Source: Pseudonocardia benzenivorans CB1190
GTDB lineage: Bacteria; Actinomycetota; Actinomycetes; Mycobacteriales; Pseudonocardiaceae
Reading direction: 5' to 3'
Length of the DNA: 64,000 bases
NCBI RefSeq assembly: GCF_000196675.2
Contig: NC_015312.1
Location: forward strand, 5,720,501 to 5,784,500
Part shown: piece after piece, positions 42,243 to 50,256 of the stretch
Layout: every line of letters starts with the position of its first letter
Position numbering within the stretch: position 1 is the first letter of the stretch
The notes under the pieces: model-generated
Seen by the model: the letters and a program-made list of their open reading frames with translations, nothing else
What the model was told of the DNA's origin: nothing
Database searches by the model: none
Position numbers and translations under genes: made by a program

Positions 42243-43435
42243 GACGCACCCACCGGCAGTCGTGCCTCCACCCGGAACCCGCCCCCGCCGGCAGGACCGG
42301 CCGTCAGCGCACCGCCGAGCGCGGTCGCCCGCTCGGTCATGCCCGCGATGCCACGTCCCGACCCGTCCGACGGGGCGGCGCCGGGCCCGTCGTCGGTGAC
42401 GACGACGCGCAGGTCGGGCCCGTCGCGACGGATCGCGACGACGGCCGCCGCTCCCGGCGCGTGCCGACGGACGTTGGTGAGGGCCTCCTGCACGATCCGG
42501 TAGGCCGCGAGCCCGGCCTGCTCGTCGACCTCACCGAGCGGCCCGTCGTCGACCAGCCGCACGTCGAGGCCCGCTTCGCACACGCGCCCGACGAGATCGG
42601 GCACCGCGCCGAGGCCCGGCACCGGACCGCGCGGCGCGGCTTCGTCGGCGCCGCGCAGCACCCCGAGCGTCGTGCGCATCTCGCGCAGCACCTCCTTGCT
42701 CGACCGCTTGATCGCGGTCAGCGCGTCGCGGGTCTGCGCGGGGTCGCCGCCGGAGTCCATCAGGTGCAGCGCCACCCCGGCCTGCACGTTGATCAGCGAG
42801 ATGTGGTGACCGAGGACGTCGTGCAGCTCCCGGGCGATCCGCAGGCGTTCCTCGGTCGCACATCGCAGCCCGTACTCCGCGGCACGACGTCGCTCCTCGG
42901 CGACCCGCTCGCGGCGGACCCGCACGCCCTCCGACCCGACCAGCACGACGAGCGTCCAGCCGACGAGCGCTCCGATCGCCGGGCCGGGCACGGGCGAGCC
43001 GCCGAGCGCGTGCGTGAGCAGGTAACCGCCGACCCCCACGAAGCCCACCAGCCAGGCGACGAGCCGTCTCCCGGCGACGACGGTCGCCACGAGCGCGACG
43101 ATCGTCGCCAGCACGGCGGGGCCGCCGGGGTAGCCGAGGCCGAAGTAGAGCAGGGACGCCGCGGTCGTCCCGACGAGCACCGCGACGGGGGCGCGCCGCA
43201 CGGCGAGCAGGGCCAGCGGGCCGGCCACGAGAAGCAGGTAGGCCCAGACGTCGAGAGGCCGGGCGTCGGGCTGCCAGCGGGCGGCGGCGCTGCACACCCC
43301 GACCTGCACGACGAGCGTCACGACGACCGGTAGCACGGTCCAGGGCCACCCGCCGCCGTGGCGATCGGGCCCGTCGTCGGGCGCGCGCCCGACGGCATCC
43401 GGCGCTGCCGGGGCGCTCGTCCGGTCGGAGATCAC
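42239..43435 (-). CDS. Sensor histidine kinase (HisKA_3/DesK-NarX type)
   Basis: A 398-residue membrane kinase. The GTG at 43435 gives a compact N-terminus before the first helix; the frame remains open upstream. About five to six membrane helices span 30-165. The dimerisation/phosphoacceptor segment is EERLRIARELHDVLGHH (His about 212). The HATPase domain has N-box ALTNVRRHAPG and G-box VTDDGPGAAPSDGSGRGIAGM. It partners the downstream response regulator. Confidence 0.92.
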   Translation of the reverse strand: MISDRTSAPAAPDAVGRAPDDGPDRHGGGWPWTVLPVVVTLVVQVGVCSAAARWQPDARPLDVWAYLLLVAGPLALLAVRRAPVAVLVGTTAASLLYFGLGYPGGPAVLATIVALVATVVAGRRLVAWLVGFVGVGGYLLTHALGGSPVPGPAIGALVGWTLVVLVGSEGVRVRRERVAEERRRAAEYGLRCATEERLRIARELHDVLGHHISLINVQAGVALHLMDSGGDPAQTRDALTAIKRSSKEVLREMRTTLGVLRGADEAAPRGPVPGLGAVPDLVGRVCEAGLDVRLVDDGPLGEVDEQAGLAAYRIVQEALTNVRRHAPGAAAVVAIRRDGPDLRVVVTDDGPGAAPSDGSGRGIAGMTERATALGGALTAGPAGGGGFRVEARLPVGAS

Positions 43436-43620
43436 GGGATCACGGTAGGCCGGTCGGGGCGGGTCGTCATCGGCGCCGCGGCGACGGTCCACGTACTCCC
43501 AGAGGAGTACGCGCCCCGCCACGAGCACACCCCGGGGCCGACATCGGATGCCCTCCCCGGCCCGACGCGCGCCGCCCTCGAACGCGCCAGGCTCGACGAC
43601 GACGAACCCGGGGGGACGAC

Positions 43621-43656
43621 ACCCGAGGACGAGACCCGAGGACGAGACCGAGGAGC
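43621..43656. repeat. 13-bp tandem repeat before the DUF1707 gene
   Basis: ACCCGAGGACGAG occurs at 43621-43633 and 43634-43646, followed by a partial ACCGAGGAGC that supplies the ribosome-binding site of the DUF1707 gene. The repeat therefore lies in the 5' untranslated region. Confidence 0.6.
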
Positions 43657-43661
43657 GCATG

Positions 43662-44078
43662 ATGACCATCCCGCAGAACCCGGCGAAGCCCGTCCGCATC
43701 GGCGACGCCGATCGCGAGCGCGTCGCCGAACGCATCCGCGGCGCACTCGCCGAGGGCAGGCTGACCCTGGAGGAGGCCGACGAGCGGCAGGCGGCGGCCT
43801 ATGCCGCCCGCGTCGAGGCGGACCTCGCCGAACTCACCGACGACCTGCCGGCACCGCCCCCGCCGCCCGCACCGCCGTTGTCGACGCAGGCGCGTACCCG
43901 GCTCGCCGTCCACGGCGCGGTCGTCGCCGCGCTCGCGACACTGCTGATCATCGGCTGGGCCACCTCGGCCGCGCCGTTCTTCTGGCCGGCGTGGCCGATG
44001 TTCTGGCTGGCGTTGAGCCTGTTCGTGCACGCACGCATCGCGCGCCGCCGGGAGGCCCGCCTGCAACCCGCCCGCTGA
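43662..44078 (+). CDS. DUF1707 domain membrane protein
   Basis: A 138-residue protein. GAGGAG lies six bases before the ATG at 43662; an adjacent ATG at 43659 is an alternative. Residues about 10-62 are DUF1707 (VRIGDADRERVAERIRGAL, LTLEEADERQAAAYAARVEADL). A Pro-rich linker and two membrane helices follow (about 80-125, a 2TM-like module), then a basic tail. DUF1707 proteins are common near actinobacterial two-component systems, but no biochemical role is known. It is divergent from the kinase gene. Confidence 0.88.
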   Translation: MTIPQNPAKPVRIGDADRERVAERIRGALAEGRLTLEEADERQAAAYAARVEADLAELTDDLPAPPPPPAPPLSTQARTRLAVHGAVVAALATLLIIGWATSAAPFFWPAWPMFWLALSLFVHARIARRREARLQPAR

Positions 44079-44166
44079 CCGGTCCGTGCCGGGCGACGAG
44101 CACCGCGCGCGCCGGGCGAACACCACGCGTCGGCCGCACCTCGCCGCGCCCCTTCGGCAGGGGTCC

Positions 44167-44958
44167 TCAGCGGGTACGGATGTTGCGCGTCACCGCGGCG
44201 CGGGCGGCCAGCGCGTCGTCGGCAGGGTAGTCGACGCCGACGAGGGTGAGCCCGTGCGCGGGCGCGACCGCGACGTCGGAGGCCCGCTCGGCGCGGTCGA
44301 GCAGCCCCGCGGGCCATTCGACGGCCCGGCGCCCGCGCCCGACGTCGAGCATCGCCCCGACCAGACTGCGGACCATGCTGTGGCAGAAGGCGTCGGCGCT
44401 CAGCTCGGCGCGGACGACCCCGTCGGCGTCGACCGACCACGCGAACCGCAACAGCTCGCGGATCGTCGTCGCCCCCTCGCGGCGCCGGCAGAAGGCCGCG
44501 AAGTCGTGCTCGCCGAGCAGCGCGGTGGAGGCCCGTGCGACGGCGTCGAGGTCGATCGGGTGCGGCCAGGCCAGGGTGTCCCTCGCGCGCAACGGGTCGG
44601 CACCCCAGGGGGCCGTCGTCACGCGGTAGACGTAGTGCCGGCGCAGCGCGGAGAAGCGGGCGTCGAACTCGGGGGGCACCGCGGTCACGGCCCGCACCCG
44701 CACGTCCGGGGGCAGCAGCCGGGCGAGCCGGCGCACCAGCCGGTCGGGCTCGAGCTCTCCGCTCAGGTCGACGTGGGCCACCTGCCCGCTCGCGTGCACA
44801 CCTGCGTCGGTCCGCCCGGCGACGGTCAGCGCGACGGGAGCGCGCACCAGTCGTTGCAGCGCATCGGTGAGCACACCGTGGACGGTGCGCCTGCCGGGCT
44901 GCGGGGCCCAGCCCGAGAAGTCGGTGCCGTCGTAGGCGATGTCGAGCCGGTAGCGCAC
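44167..44958 (-). CDS. truA: tRNA pseudouridine synthase A
   Basis: A 263-residue enzyme making pseudouridine at positions 38-40 of tRNA. The N-terminus IAYDGTDFSGWAPQPG and the catalytic D51 in AGRTDAGVHASG are diagnostic. Later motifs HDFAAFCRRREG and FCHSMVRSLVGAMLDVG complete the family pattern. It follows rplQ with a strong hairpin in between. Confidence 0.96.
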   Translation of the reverse strand: MRYRLDIAYDGTDFSGWAPQPGRRTVHGVLTDALQRLVRAPVALTVAGRTDAGVHASGQVAHVDLSGELEPDRLVRRLARLLPPDVRVRAVTAVPPEFDARFSALRRHYVYRVTTAPWGADPLRARDTLAWPHPIDLDAVARASTALLGEHDFAAFCRRREGATTIRELLRFAWSVDADGVVRAELSADAFCHSMVRSLVGAMLDVGRGRRAVEWPAGLLDRAERASDVAVAPAHGLTLVGVDYPADDALAARAAVTRNIRTR

Positions 44959-44972
44959 CGTCGGCCCGACAG

Positions 44973-45010
44973 CGACGAGCCCGCCGTCCTCGTGGACGGC
45001 GGGCTCGTCG
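44973..45010 (-). terminator. Terminator between rplQ and truA
   Basis: A perfect 17-bp stem (44973-44989 with 44994-45010, arm CGACGAGCCCGCCGTCC) and a TCGT tetraloop. It begins 17 bases after the rplQ stop and ends 15 bases before the truA start, so it should end or attenuate the rpoA operon and leave truA at lower expression. Confidence 0.85.
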
Positions 45011-45026
45011 TGGTGCGGGGTGGGGA

Positions 45027-45764
45027 TCAGGCCTCGTCGCCCTCGGCCTCGGCGTCGTCGGACGCCTCGTCCGCGGCGGCCTCACGCTGCGACTCGGGCA
45101 GCTGGAAGCCCGCGGCCTCGGCCGCCTCGGCGGAGGCGAACCAGACCTCGGCCACGGTGCGGTCGTAGAACGCCGAACCGGGGACGTGGTAGAGCATCGA
45201 GTCCGCGTTGCCCTTGATCTCGAAGCCCTCGGGGGCCTGCTGCGGGTCGTCCAGCGGGGCGTGGCTGCCCTCGCCGTACGGCGCGGTCGACTCCTCGGCC
45301 GCAGGCTCCTCCGCCGCCGGAGCGGCGGCCGCGGCCTGGGTCTTGTCCTCGGCCGCCCGCTGCGACGCGGCGACCCGGCGGGCCCGCTCGGCCTCGTCGG
45401 TGACCGTCTTCTGCGACACCAGCTCGATCACGGCCATCGGGGCGTTGTCGCCCTTGCGCGGCAGCGTCTTGGTGATGCGGGTGTAGCCGCCGTTGCGGTC
45501 GGCGAAGAACGGGCCGATGTCGGTGACCAGCCGGTGCACGACGTCCTTGTCCCGGATCACCTTGGCGATCTGGCGGATGTTGTGCAGGTCGCCCTTCTTG
45601 GCCTTGGTGATCAGGCGCTCCGCGTACGGACGCAGCCGCCGGGCCTTGGCCTCGGTGGTGGTGATGCGTCCGTGCTCGAACAGCTGCGTCGCCAGGTTGG
45701 CCAGGATCAGCCGCTGGTGCGCGGGCGAACCGCCGAGGCGGGGGCCCTTGGTGGGCTGAGGCAT
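45027..45764 (-). CDS. rplQ: 50S ribosomal protein L17 with C-terminal sunset domain
   Basis: A 245-residue L17. Residues 1-118 are standard L17 (MPQPTKGPRLGGSPAHQRLI, TEAKARRLRPYAERLITKAK). An Ala/Glu-rich linker leads to a C-terminal module at about 185-228 (PEGFEIKGNADSMLYHVPGS, AEVWFASAEAAEAAGF) that matches the actinobacterial sunset domain, followed by an acidic tail. E. coli L17 ends at about 127 residues. The role of the extra module on the ribosome is unknown. It starts two bases before the end of rpoA. Confidence 0.96.
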   Translation of the reverse strand: MPQPTKGPRLGGSPAHQRLILANLATQLFEHGRITTTEAKARRLRPYAERLITKAKKGDLHNIRQIAKVIRDKDVVHRLVTDIGPFFADRNGGYTRITKTLPRKGDNAPMAVIELVSQKTVTDEAERARRVAASQRAAEDKTQAAAAAPAAEEPAAEESTAPYGEGSHAPLDDPQQAPEGFEIKGNADSMLYHVPGSAFYDRTVAEVWFASAEAAEAAGFQLPESQREAAADEASDDAEAEGDEA

Positions 45765-45766
45765 GG

Positions 45767-46810
45767 CTACAACTGCTCCGTTTCTGCGTAGTCCTGACCG
45801 TCGTCGCCGAAGGTGTCGGGGTCGAACCCGTCGGAGCCGTAGTCGACGGCCGCGGCCGACGGGTCGAATCCGGGCGGGCTGTCCTTCAGCGCGAGGCCGA
45901 GGCCGACGAGCTTCATCTTGACCTCGTCGATCGACTTGGCGCCGAAGTTGCGGATGTCGAGCAGGTCGGCCTCGGACCGGCCCACCAGCTCACCCACGGT
46001 GTGGATGCCCTCGCGCTTGAGGCAGTTGTAGGAGCGGACCGTGAGGTCGAGCTCCTCGATCGGCATCGCGAAGGCCGCGATGGTGTCGGCCTCCTGCGGC
46101 GACGGGCCGATCTCGATGCCCTCGGCGTCGACGTTGAGCTCGCGGGCGAGCCCGAACAGCTCGACGAGGGTCTTGCCGGCCGAGGCCAGCGCGTCCCGCG
46201 GGGTGATCGACGGCTTGGTCTCGACGTCGAGCACCAGCTTGTCGAAGTCGGTGCGCTGCTCGACACGGGTGGCCTCGACCTTGTAGGTCACCTTGAGGAC
46301 CGGCGAGTAGATCGAGTCGACCGGGATGCGGCCGATCTCGGCGCCGGTGGCCTTGTTCTGCATGGCCGGGACGTAGCCACGACCCCGCTCGACGACGAGC
46401 TCCACCTCGAGGCGGCCCTTGTCGTTCAGGGTGGCGATGTGCAGGTCCGGGTTGTGCACGGTGACGCCGGCCGGGGGCACGATGTCGCCCGCGGTGACGG
46501 GGCCGGGGCCCTGCTTGCGCAGGTACATCGTCACCGGCTCGTCCTCCTCGGAGCTCACGACGAGCTCCTTGAGGTTGAGGATGATGTCGGTGACGTCCTC
46601 CTTGACGCCCGGCACGGTGGTGAACTCGTGCAGCACGCCGTCGATGCGGATGCTGGTCACCGCCGCCCCCGGGATGGAGGACAGGAGGGTGCGCCGGAGC
46701 GAGTTGCCCAGCGTGTAGCCGAAGCCGGGCTCGAGGGGCTCGATGACGAACCGCGACCGGGTCTCGGTGACCGAGTCCTCGGTCAGGGTGGGGCGCTGAG
46801 AGATCAGCAC
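45767..46810 (-). CDS. rpoA: DNA-directed RNA polymerase alpha subunit
   Basis: A 347-residue alpha subunit. The N-terminal domain (about 1-230) carries dimer and beta-contact motifs (FVIEPLEPGFGYTLGNSLRR, GRGYVPA). A linker and the C-terminal domain (about 255-320, LDLTVRSYNCLKREGIHTVGEL, LLDIRNFGAKSIDEV) bind UP-elements and activators. The acidic tail is typical of actinobacteria. It lies in the rpsM-rpsK-rpsD-rpoA-rplQ operon. Confidence 0.98.
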   Translation of the reverse strand: MLISQRPTLTEDSVTETRSRFVIEPLEPGFGYTLGNSLRRTLLSSIPGAAVTSIRIDGVLHEFTTVPGVKEDVTDIILNLKELVVSSEEDEPVTMYLRKQGPGPVTAGDIVPPAGVTVHNPDLHIATLNDKGRLEVELVVERGRGYVPAMQNKATGAEIGRIPVDSIYSPVLKVTYKVEATRVEQRTDFDKLVLDVETKPSITPRDALASAGKTLVELFGLARELNVDAEGIEIGPSPQEADTIAAFAMPIEELDLTVRSYNCLKREGIHTVGELVGRSEADLLDIRNFGAKSIDEVKMKLVGLGLALKDSPPGFDPSAAAVDYGSDGFDPDTFGDDGQDYAETEQL

Positions 46811-46861
46811 GATGTGTCTCCTTCGTGTGCCGCGGCAACCACTATTTGATGCCGCAGTGAG

Positions 46862-46888
46862 CCCCCCGCCCCACTGCAGGGCGGGGGG
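46862..46888 (-). promoter_or_regulatory. Hairpin in the rpsD-rpoA gap
   Basis: CCCCCCGCCC (46862-46871) pairs with GGGCGGGGGG (46879-46888) over a 7-nt loop in the 102-bp gap. Inside an operon it more likely attenuates, or marks an mRNA processing point, than terminates fully. Confidence 0.5.
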
Positions 46889-46912
46889 ACGAACAGAGAC
46901 CGCTGAGACCTA

Positions 46913-47518
46913 CTACTTGGAGTAGAGCTCGACGATCAGCTGCTCGGTGACCTGCGTGTCGATCTGCGCCCGCTCGGGCAGCTGGTGCACGAGGATGCGC
47001 AGGTTCGACGGGACGACCTGGAGCCAGGCAGGGATCGGACGGTCGCCGAGGAGCTCCTTGGCGATGATGAACGGGTCCGTGCCCAGCGACTTCGGCTTCA
47101 CGTCGATGATGTCGTACTGACCGACGCGGTAGCTCGGGATGTTGACCTTCTGGCCGTTGACCAGGAAGTGCCCGTGGTTCACGAGCTGACGGGCCATCCG
47201 CCGGGTGCGCGCGAGGCCCGCCCGGTAGACGACGTTGTCGAGCCGCGACTCGAGGATCTGCAGCAGGTTGTCACCGGTCTTGCCGGGACGCCGGTTGGCC
47301 TCCTCGTAGTACCGGCGGAACTGCTTCTCCAGCACGCCGTACGCGAAGCGCGCCTTCTGCTTCTCCTGCATCTGCAGGAGGTACTCCGTCTCCTTGATCC
47401 GGATCCGGCCGTGCTGGCCGGGCGGGTAGGGACGGCGCTCGAACGCCTGGTCGCCGCCGACGAGGTCGACCTTCAGCCGGCGGGACTTGCGGGTCATGGG
47501 GCCGGTGTAACGAGCCAT
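46913..47518 (-). CDS. rpsD: 30S ribosomal protein S4
   Basis: A 201-residue primary 16S-binding protein. The S4 RNA-binding motif is at about 92-155 (RLDNVVYRAGLARTRRMARQ, VNGQKVNIPSYRVG). The N-terminus (MARYTGPMTRKSRRLKVDLV) lacks the CxxC zinc cysteines, so it is the C-minus form. It lies 20 bp after rpsK. Confidence 0.98.
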   Translation of the reverse strand: MARYTGPMTRKSRRLKVDLVGGDQAFERRPYPPGQHGRIRIKETEYLLQMQEKQKARFAYGVLEKQFRRYYEEANRRPGKTGDNLLQILESRLDNVVYRAGLARTRRMARQLVNHGHFLVNGQKVNIPSYRVGQYDIIDVKPKSLGTDPFIIAKELLGDRPIPAWLQVVPSNLRILVHQLPERAQIDTQVTEQLIVELYSK

Positions 47519-47538
47519 GTCTGGTTACTCCCTTCCCC

Positions 47539-47946
47539 TTAGACGCGGCGCCGCTTGGGCGGGCGGCATCCGTTGTGCGGCTGGGGGGTCACGTCGCTGA
47601 TGGTGCCGACCTCGAGGCCCGCGGCCTGCAGGGACCGGATCGCGGTCTCGCGACCGGAGCCCGGGCCCTTGACGAAGACGTCGACCTTCTTCATGCCGTG
47701 CTCGGCGGCCTTGCGCGCCGCGTTCTCGGCGGCCATCTGCGCGGCGAACGGCGTCGACTTGCGCGAGCCCTTGAAACCGACGTGGCCGGCGGAGGCCCAC
47801 GCGATCACGGCACCGGTCGGGTCCGTGATGGACACGATGGTGTTGTTGAAGGTGCTCTTGATGTGCGCGTGGCCGTGCGCGACGTTCTTCTTCTCCTTGC
47901 GGCGGACCTTCTTGGGGCCCGCCGCGCCACGAGTACGGGGCGGCAT
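47539..47946 (-). CDS. rpsK: 30S ribosomal protein S11
   Basis: A 135-residue platform protein contacting mRNA near the exit site. Conserved NVAHGHAHIKSTFNNTIVSI and the end PHNGCRPPKRRRV are present. Its ATG overlaps the rpsM stop by one base. Confidence 0.98.
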   Translation of the reverse strand: MPPRTRGAAGPKKVRRKEKKNVAHGHAHIKSTFNNTIVSITDPTGAVIAWASAGHVGFKGSRKSTPFAAQMAAENAARKAAEHGMKKVDVFVKGPGSGRETAIRSLQAAGLEVGTISDVTPQPHNGCRPPKRRRV

Positions 47947-48326
47947 TACTTCTTACCTGCCTTCTTCTTGCCGGCGACCGTCTTCTTCGGTCCCTTGCGG
48001 CCGCGGGCGTTGGTCTTGGTGCGCTGGCCGCGCACCGGCAGGCCCCGGCGGTGCCGGATCCCCTGGTAGCAGCCGATCTCGATCTTGCGACGGATGTCGG
48101 CCTGCACCTCGCGGCGCAGGTCGCCCTCGACGCGGAAGTTGGCCTCGATGTAGTCACGCAGGGCGGTCAGGTCCTCGTCGGAGAGGTCCTTGGACCGGAG
48201 GTCCTTGCTGATACCCGTGGCGTTGAGGATCTCCAGCGAGCGGGTACGCCCGATGCCGAAGATGTAGGTGAGCGCGATCTCCATCCGCTTGTCGCGGGGG
48301 AGGTCGACGCCGGCGAGTCGTGCCAT
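47946..48326 (-). CDS. rpsM: 30S ribosomal protein S13
   Basis: A 126-residue head protein with helix-two-turn-helix (ALTYIFGIGRTRSLEIL), IRRKIEIGCYQGIRHRRGLP and a Lys-rich C-terminal tail that reaches the P-site tRNA. ATG start MARLAGVDLPRDKRME is standard. Confidence 0.98.
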   Translation of the reverse strand: MARLAGVDLPRDKRMEIALTYIFGIGRTRSLEILNATGISKDLRSKDLSDEDLTALRDYIEANFRVEGDLRREVQADIRRKIEIGCYQGIRHRRGLPVRGQRTKTNARGRKGPKKTVAGKKKAGKK

Positions 48327-48398
48327 GCGGCGGTGTTCTCCTCTTGTCGAATCCCCAGGTCTGCCCGATGTCCGCCCCGGTCCGACTCGTGGTCCGGG

Positions 48399-48418
48399 CC
48401 CCGGCCTGGGGGCCGGGG
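48399..48418 (-). promoter_or_regulatory. Hairpin in the rpmJ-rpsM gap
   Basis: CCCCGGCC (48399-48406) pairs with GGCCGGGG (48411-48418) with a 4-nt loop, in the 174-bp gap between rpmJ and rpsM. It may attenuate read-through or mark the start of a separate rpsM transcript. The gap shows no gene. Confidence 0.4.
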
Positions 48419-48500
48419 GTGGGCCGCGCCCGTGTGGCGCGACAGGTGCATCGGGTCCTCTGATGCGGTCAGGACGACCGCGACGTGCAGGGGGCGGCGA

Positions 48501-48614
48501 TCAGCCCTGACGCTGCTTGTGACGCAGGTTCTCGCAGATCACCATGACCCGGCCGTGACGGCGGATCACCTTGCACTTGTCGCAGATCTTCTTGACGCTC
48601 GGCTGAACCTTCAC
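48501..48614 (-). CDS. rpmJ: 50S ribosomal protein L36 (zinc-binding type)
   Basis: A 37-residue protein, MKVQPSVKKICDKCKV... ending HKQRQG, too short for routine ORF listings. The zinc ligands C11, C14, C27 and H32 are present, so it is the C-plus form. The GTG start at 48614 follows an AGAAGGCAG ribosome-binding site. It lies between infA and rpsM, the invariant actinobacterial order. Confidence 0.96.
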   Translation of the reverse strand: MKVQPSVKKICDKCKVIRRHGRVMVICENLRHKQRQG

Positions 48615-48648
48615 GTCTGCTGCCTTCTCGTTCCGGTGGAGCGGGCGA

Positions 48649-48870
48649 TCACTTGTAGCGGTAGACGATGCGGCCGCGGGACAGGTCGTAGGGTGAGAGC
48701 TCCACGACCACCCGGTCCTCGGGGAGGATCCGGATGTAGTGCTGCCGCATCTTCCCGCTGATGTGAGCCAGGACCTTGTGCCCGTTCTCCAGCTCCACGC
48801 GGAACATCGCGTTCGGCAGGGGTTCGACGACCCGGCCCTCGACCTCGATCGCCCCGTCTTTCTTGGCCAT
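48649..48870 (-). CDS. infA: Translation initiation factor IF-1
   Basis: A 73-residue OB-fold protein that binds the A-site during initiation (MAKKDGAIEVEGRVVEPLPN, GHKVLAHISGKMRQHYIRI, end SRGRIVYRYK). The ATG at 48870 gives the exact standard length. It heads infA-rpmJ-rpsM. In many actinobacteria map lies just upstream; here the transhydrogenase genes and a broken MFS gene intervene. Confidence 0.98.
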   Translation of the reverse strand: MAKKDGAIEVEGRVVEPLPNAMFRVELENGHKVLAHISGKMRQHYIRILPEDRVVVELSPYDLSRGRIVYRYK

Positions 48871-49153
48871 GTCCTCCGCGTTCCGTGATGTCGTGCTCAA
48901 GAGTGCTCTGTCGGTCGTGCTCCGGGCGCGACGACCAGGGTCGACGAACTCCGGAAGACACGCGGGACACCGGGAACGACATGCGGGAGGCACGACGGAA
49001 CCGGCGCAACCCGACGCGCCGAACCACCAGTGTACGGGTCTTGCGTGCAGCCTTCACATTCGGGTACACGCGCGCGGGGAGAGGCCCGGCCGGGACGAGA
49101 CGCTCCGGACAAACCGGTTGAGACGACCCGGGTCCCGATGGTCGCATCCTGAC

Positions 49154-50256
49154 GTGTCGAGCGTCGAGGCGGGCCCCTCCCGTGTGCCGCGGGCCCTGCG
49201 CCCCTTCCGCCGTCGCGAGTACCGGCTGCTGGTGTCGTCGATGGCCGCGTCCCTGTTCGCGACGGGGATCTGGCTGGTCGCGATCGTCTGGCAGGTCATC
49301 GCGCTGGGCGGCGGCCCCGCGCAGCTCTCGGTCGTCGCGGCCGCCAACAGCGGCGGGCTGCTGTTGTCGGTGCTCGTCGGCGGCGTCGCGGCCGACCGGC
49401 TGCGGCGGCGGCTCGTCCTCTGCGCGGTCGAGGCGGTCCCGCTGGCCCCCCGACGTGCCCGCCGCCGCTGCGGCGGCACCGGGCGCGACCGCCACCGGGA
49501 CCCCGACGACCGCGGCCGGCCCGGCGACCGCGGTGGCGTCCGCCCCGCGGGCCTCCGTCGTCGCCGACCTCGGTGAGGGGTTCCGCTATCTGCTGCGCAC
49601 CGGCTGGCTGTTCGCGACGCTGGCCTTCGCGGTCCTGTACGTGCTCGTCGTGCTTGGGCCCGATCGAGGTGCTGCTGCCGTTCGCGGTCCGCGACCGGAC
49701 CGGCGCCGGCCCGAGCGGCTACGCGACGGTGCTGGGCGCGTACGGAGTGGGTGGCGCGGTCGGCTCGATCATCACCTCGTCGCTGCGGATGCCGCGCCGC
49801 TACCTCACGACGATGATCCTGCTGTGGGGCGTCGGTGTCGCCCCGCTCGCGGTCATCGGCCTGACCGACCGGCTCTGGGTGATGGTCGTCGTCGCCTTCG
49901 TGGTCGGTGTGACCGGCGCGGGCGCGACGGTGATCTGGGGGACCTTGCTGCAGCGCCGCGTCCCGCCGCACCTGCTCGGCCGGGTGTCGAGCCTGGACTT
50001 CTTCGTCTCGCTCGCACTGATGCCGGTGTCGATGGCGTTGGCCGGACCGGTCGGCGAGGCGTTGGGCATCCCGCTGACGTTCGTGCTGGCCGGAACCGTC
50101 CCCCTGCTGCTCGCGGTGGCCGCGATCGTCGGCTGGCGGCTGCCCCGCGACGAGGTCGCGCACCCCCTCGACCCGCCTGTGGACGACGTCGGCGGGCCGC
50201 CCCCGGTCGTCCGGGAACGGCCCGCCGCGGCGGAGCCGGAGGTCAGAGGGCCTTGA
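49154..50256 (+). pseudogene. Degenerate MFS exporter gene (two frameshifts, internal deletion)
   Basis: Parts of one MFS_3/EntS-like exporter appear in three frames. From GTG 49154: RRREYRLLVSSMAASLFATG and helices 1-2, to about 49450 (DRLRRRLVLCAVEAVPLAP). Then frame +1 to about 49655: an Ala/Pro stretch, VADLGEGFRYLLRTGWLFATL and helix 7. Then a third frame to 50256: LGPIEVLLPFAVRDRTGAGP and helices 8-12. Roughly helices 3-6 are missing at the first junction, and an extra T at about 49654-49655 causes the second shift. The C-terminal half alone is intact. It overlaps the convergent pntB end by 14 bp. It is divergent from infA. It may be real decay or partly assembly error, but the missing helices argue for decay. 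Confidence 0.75.
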
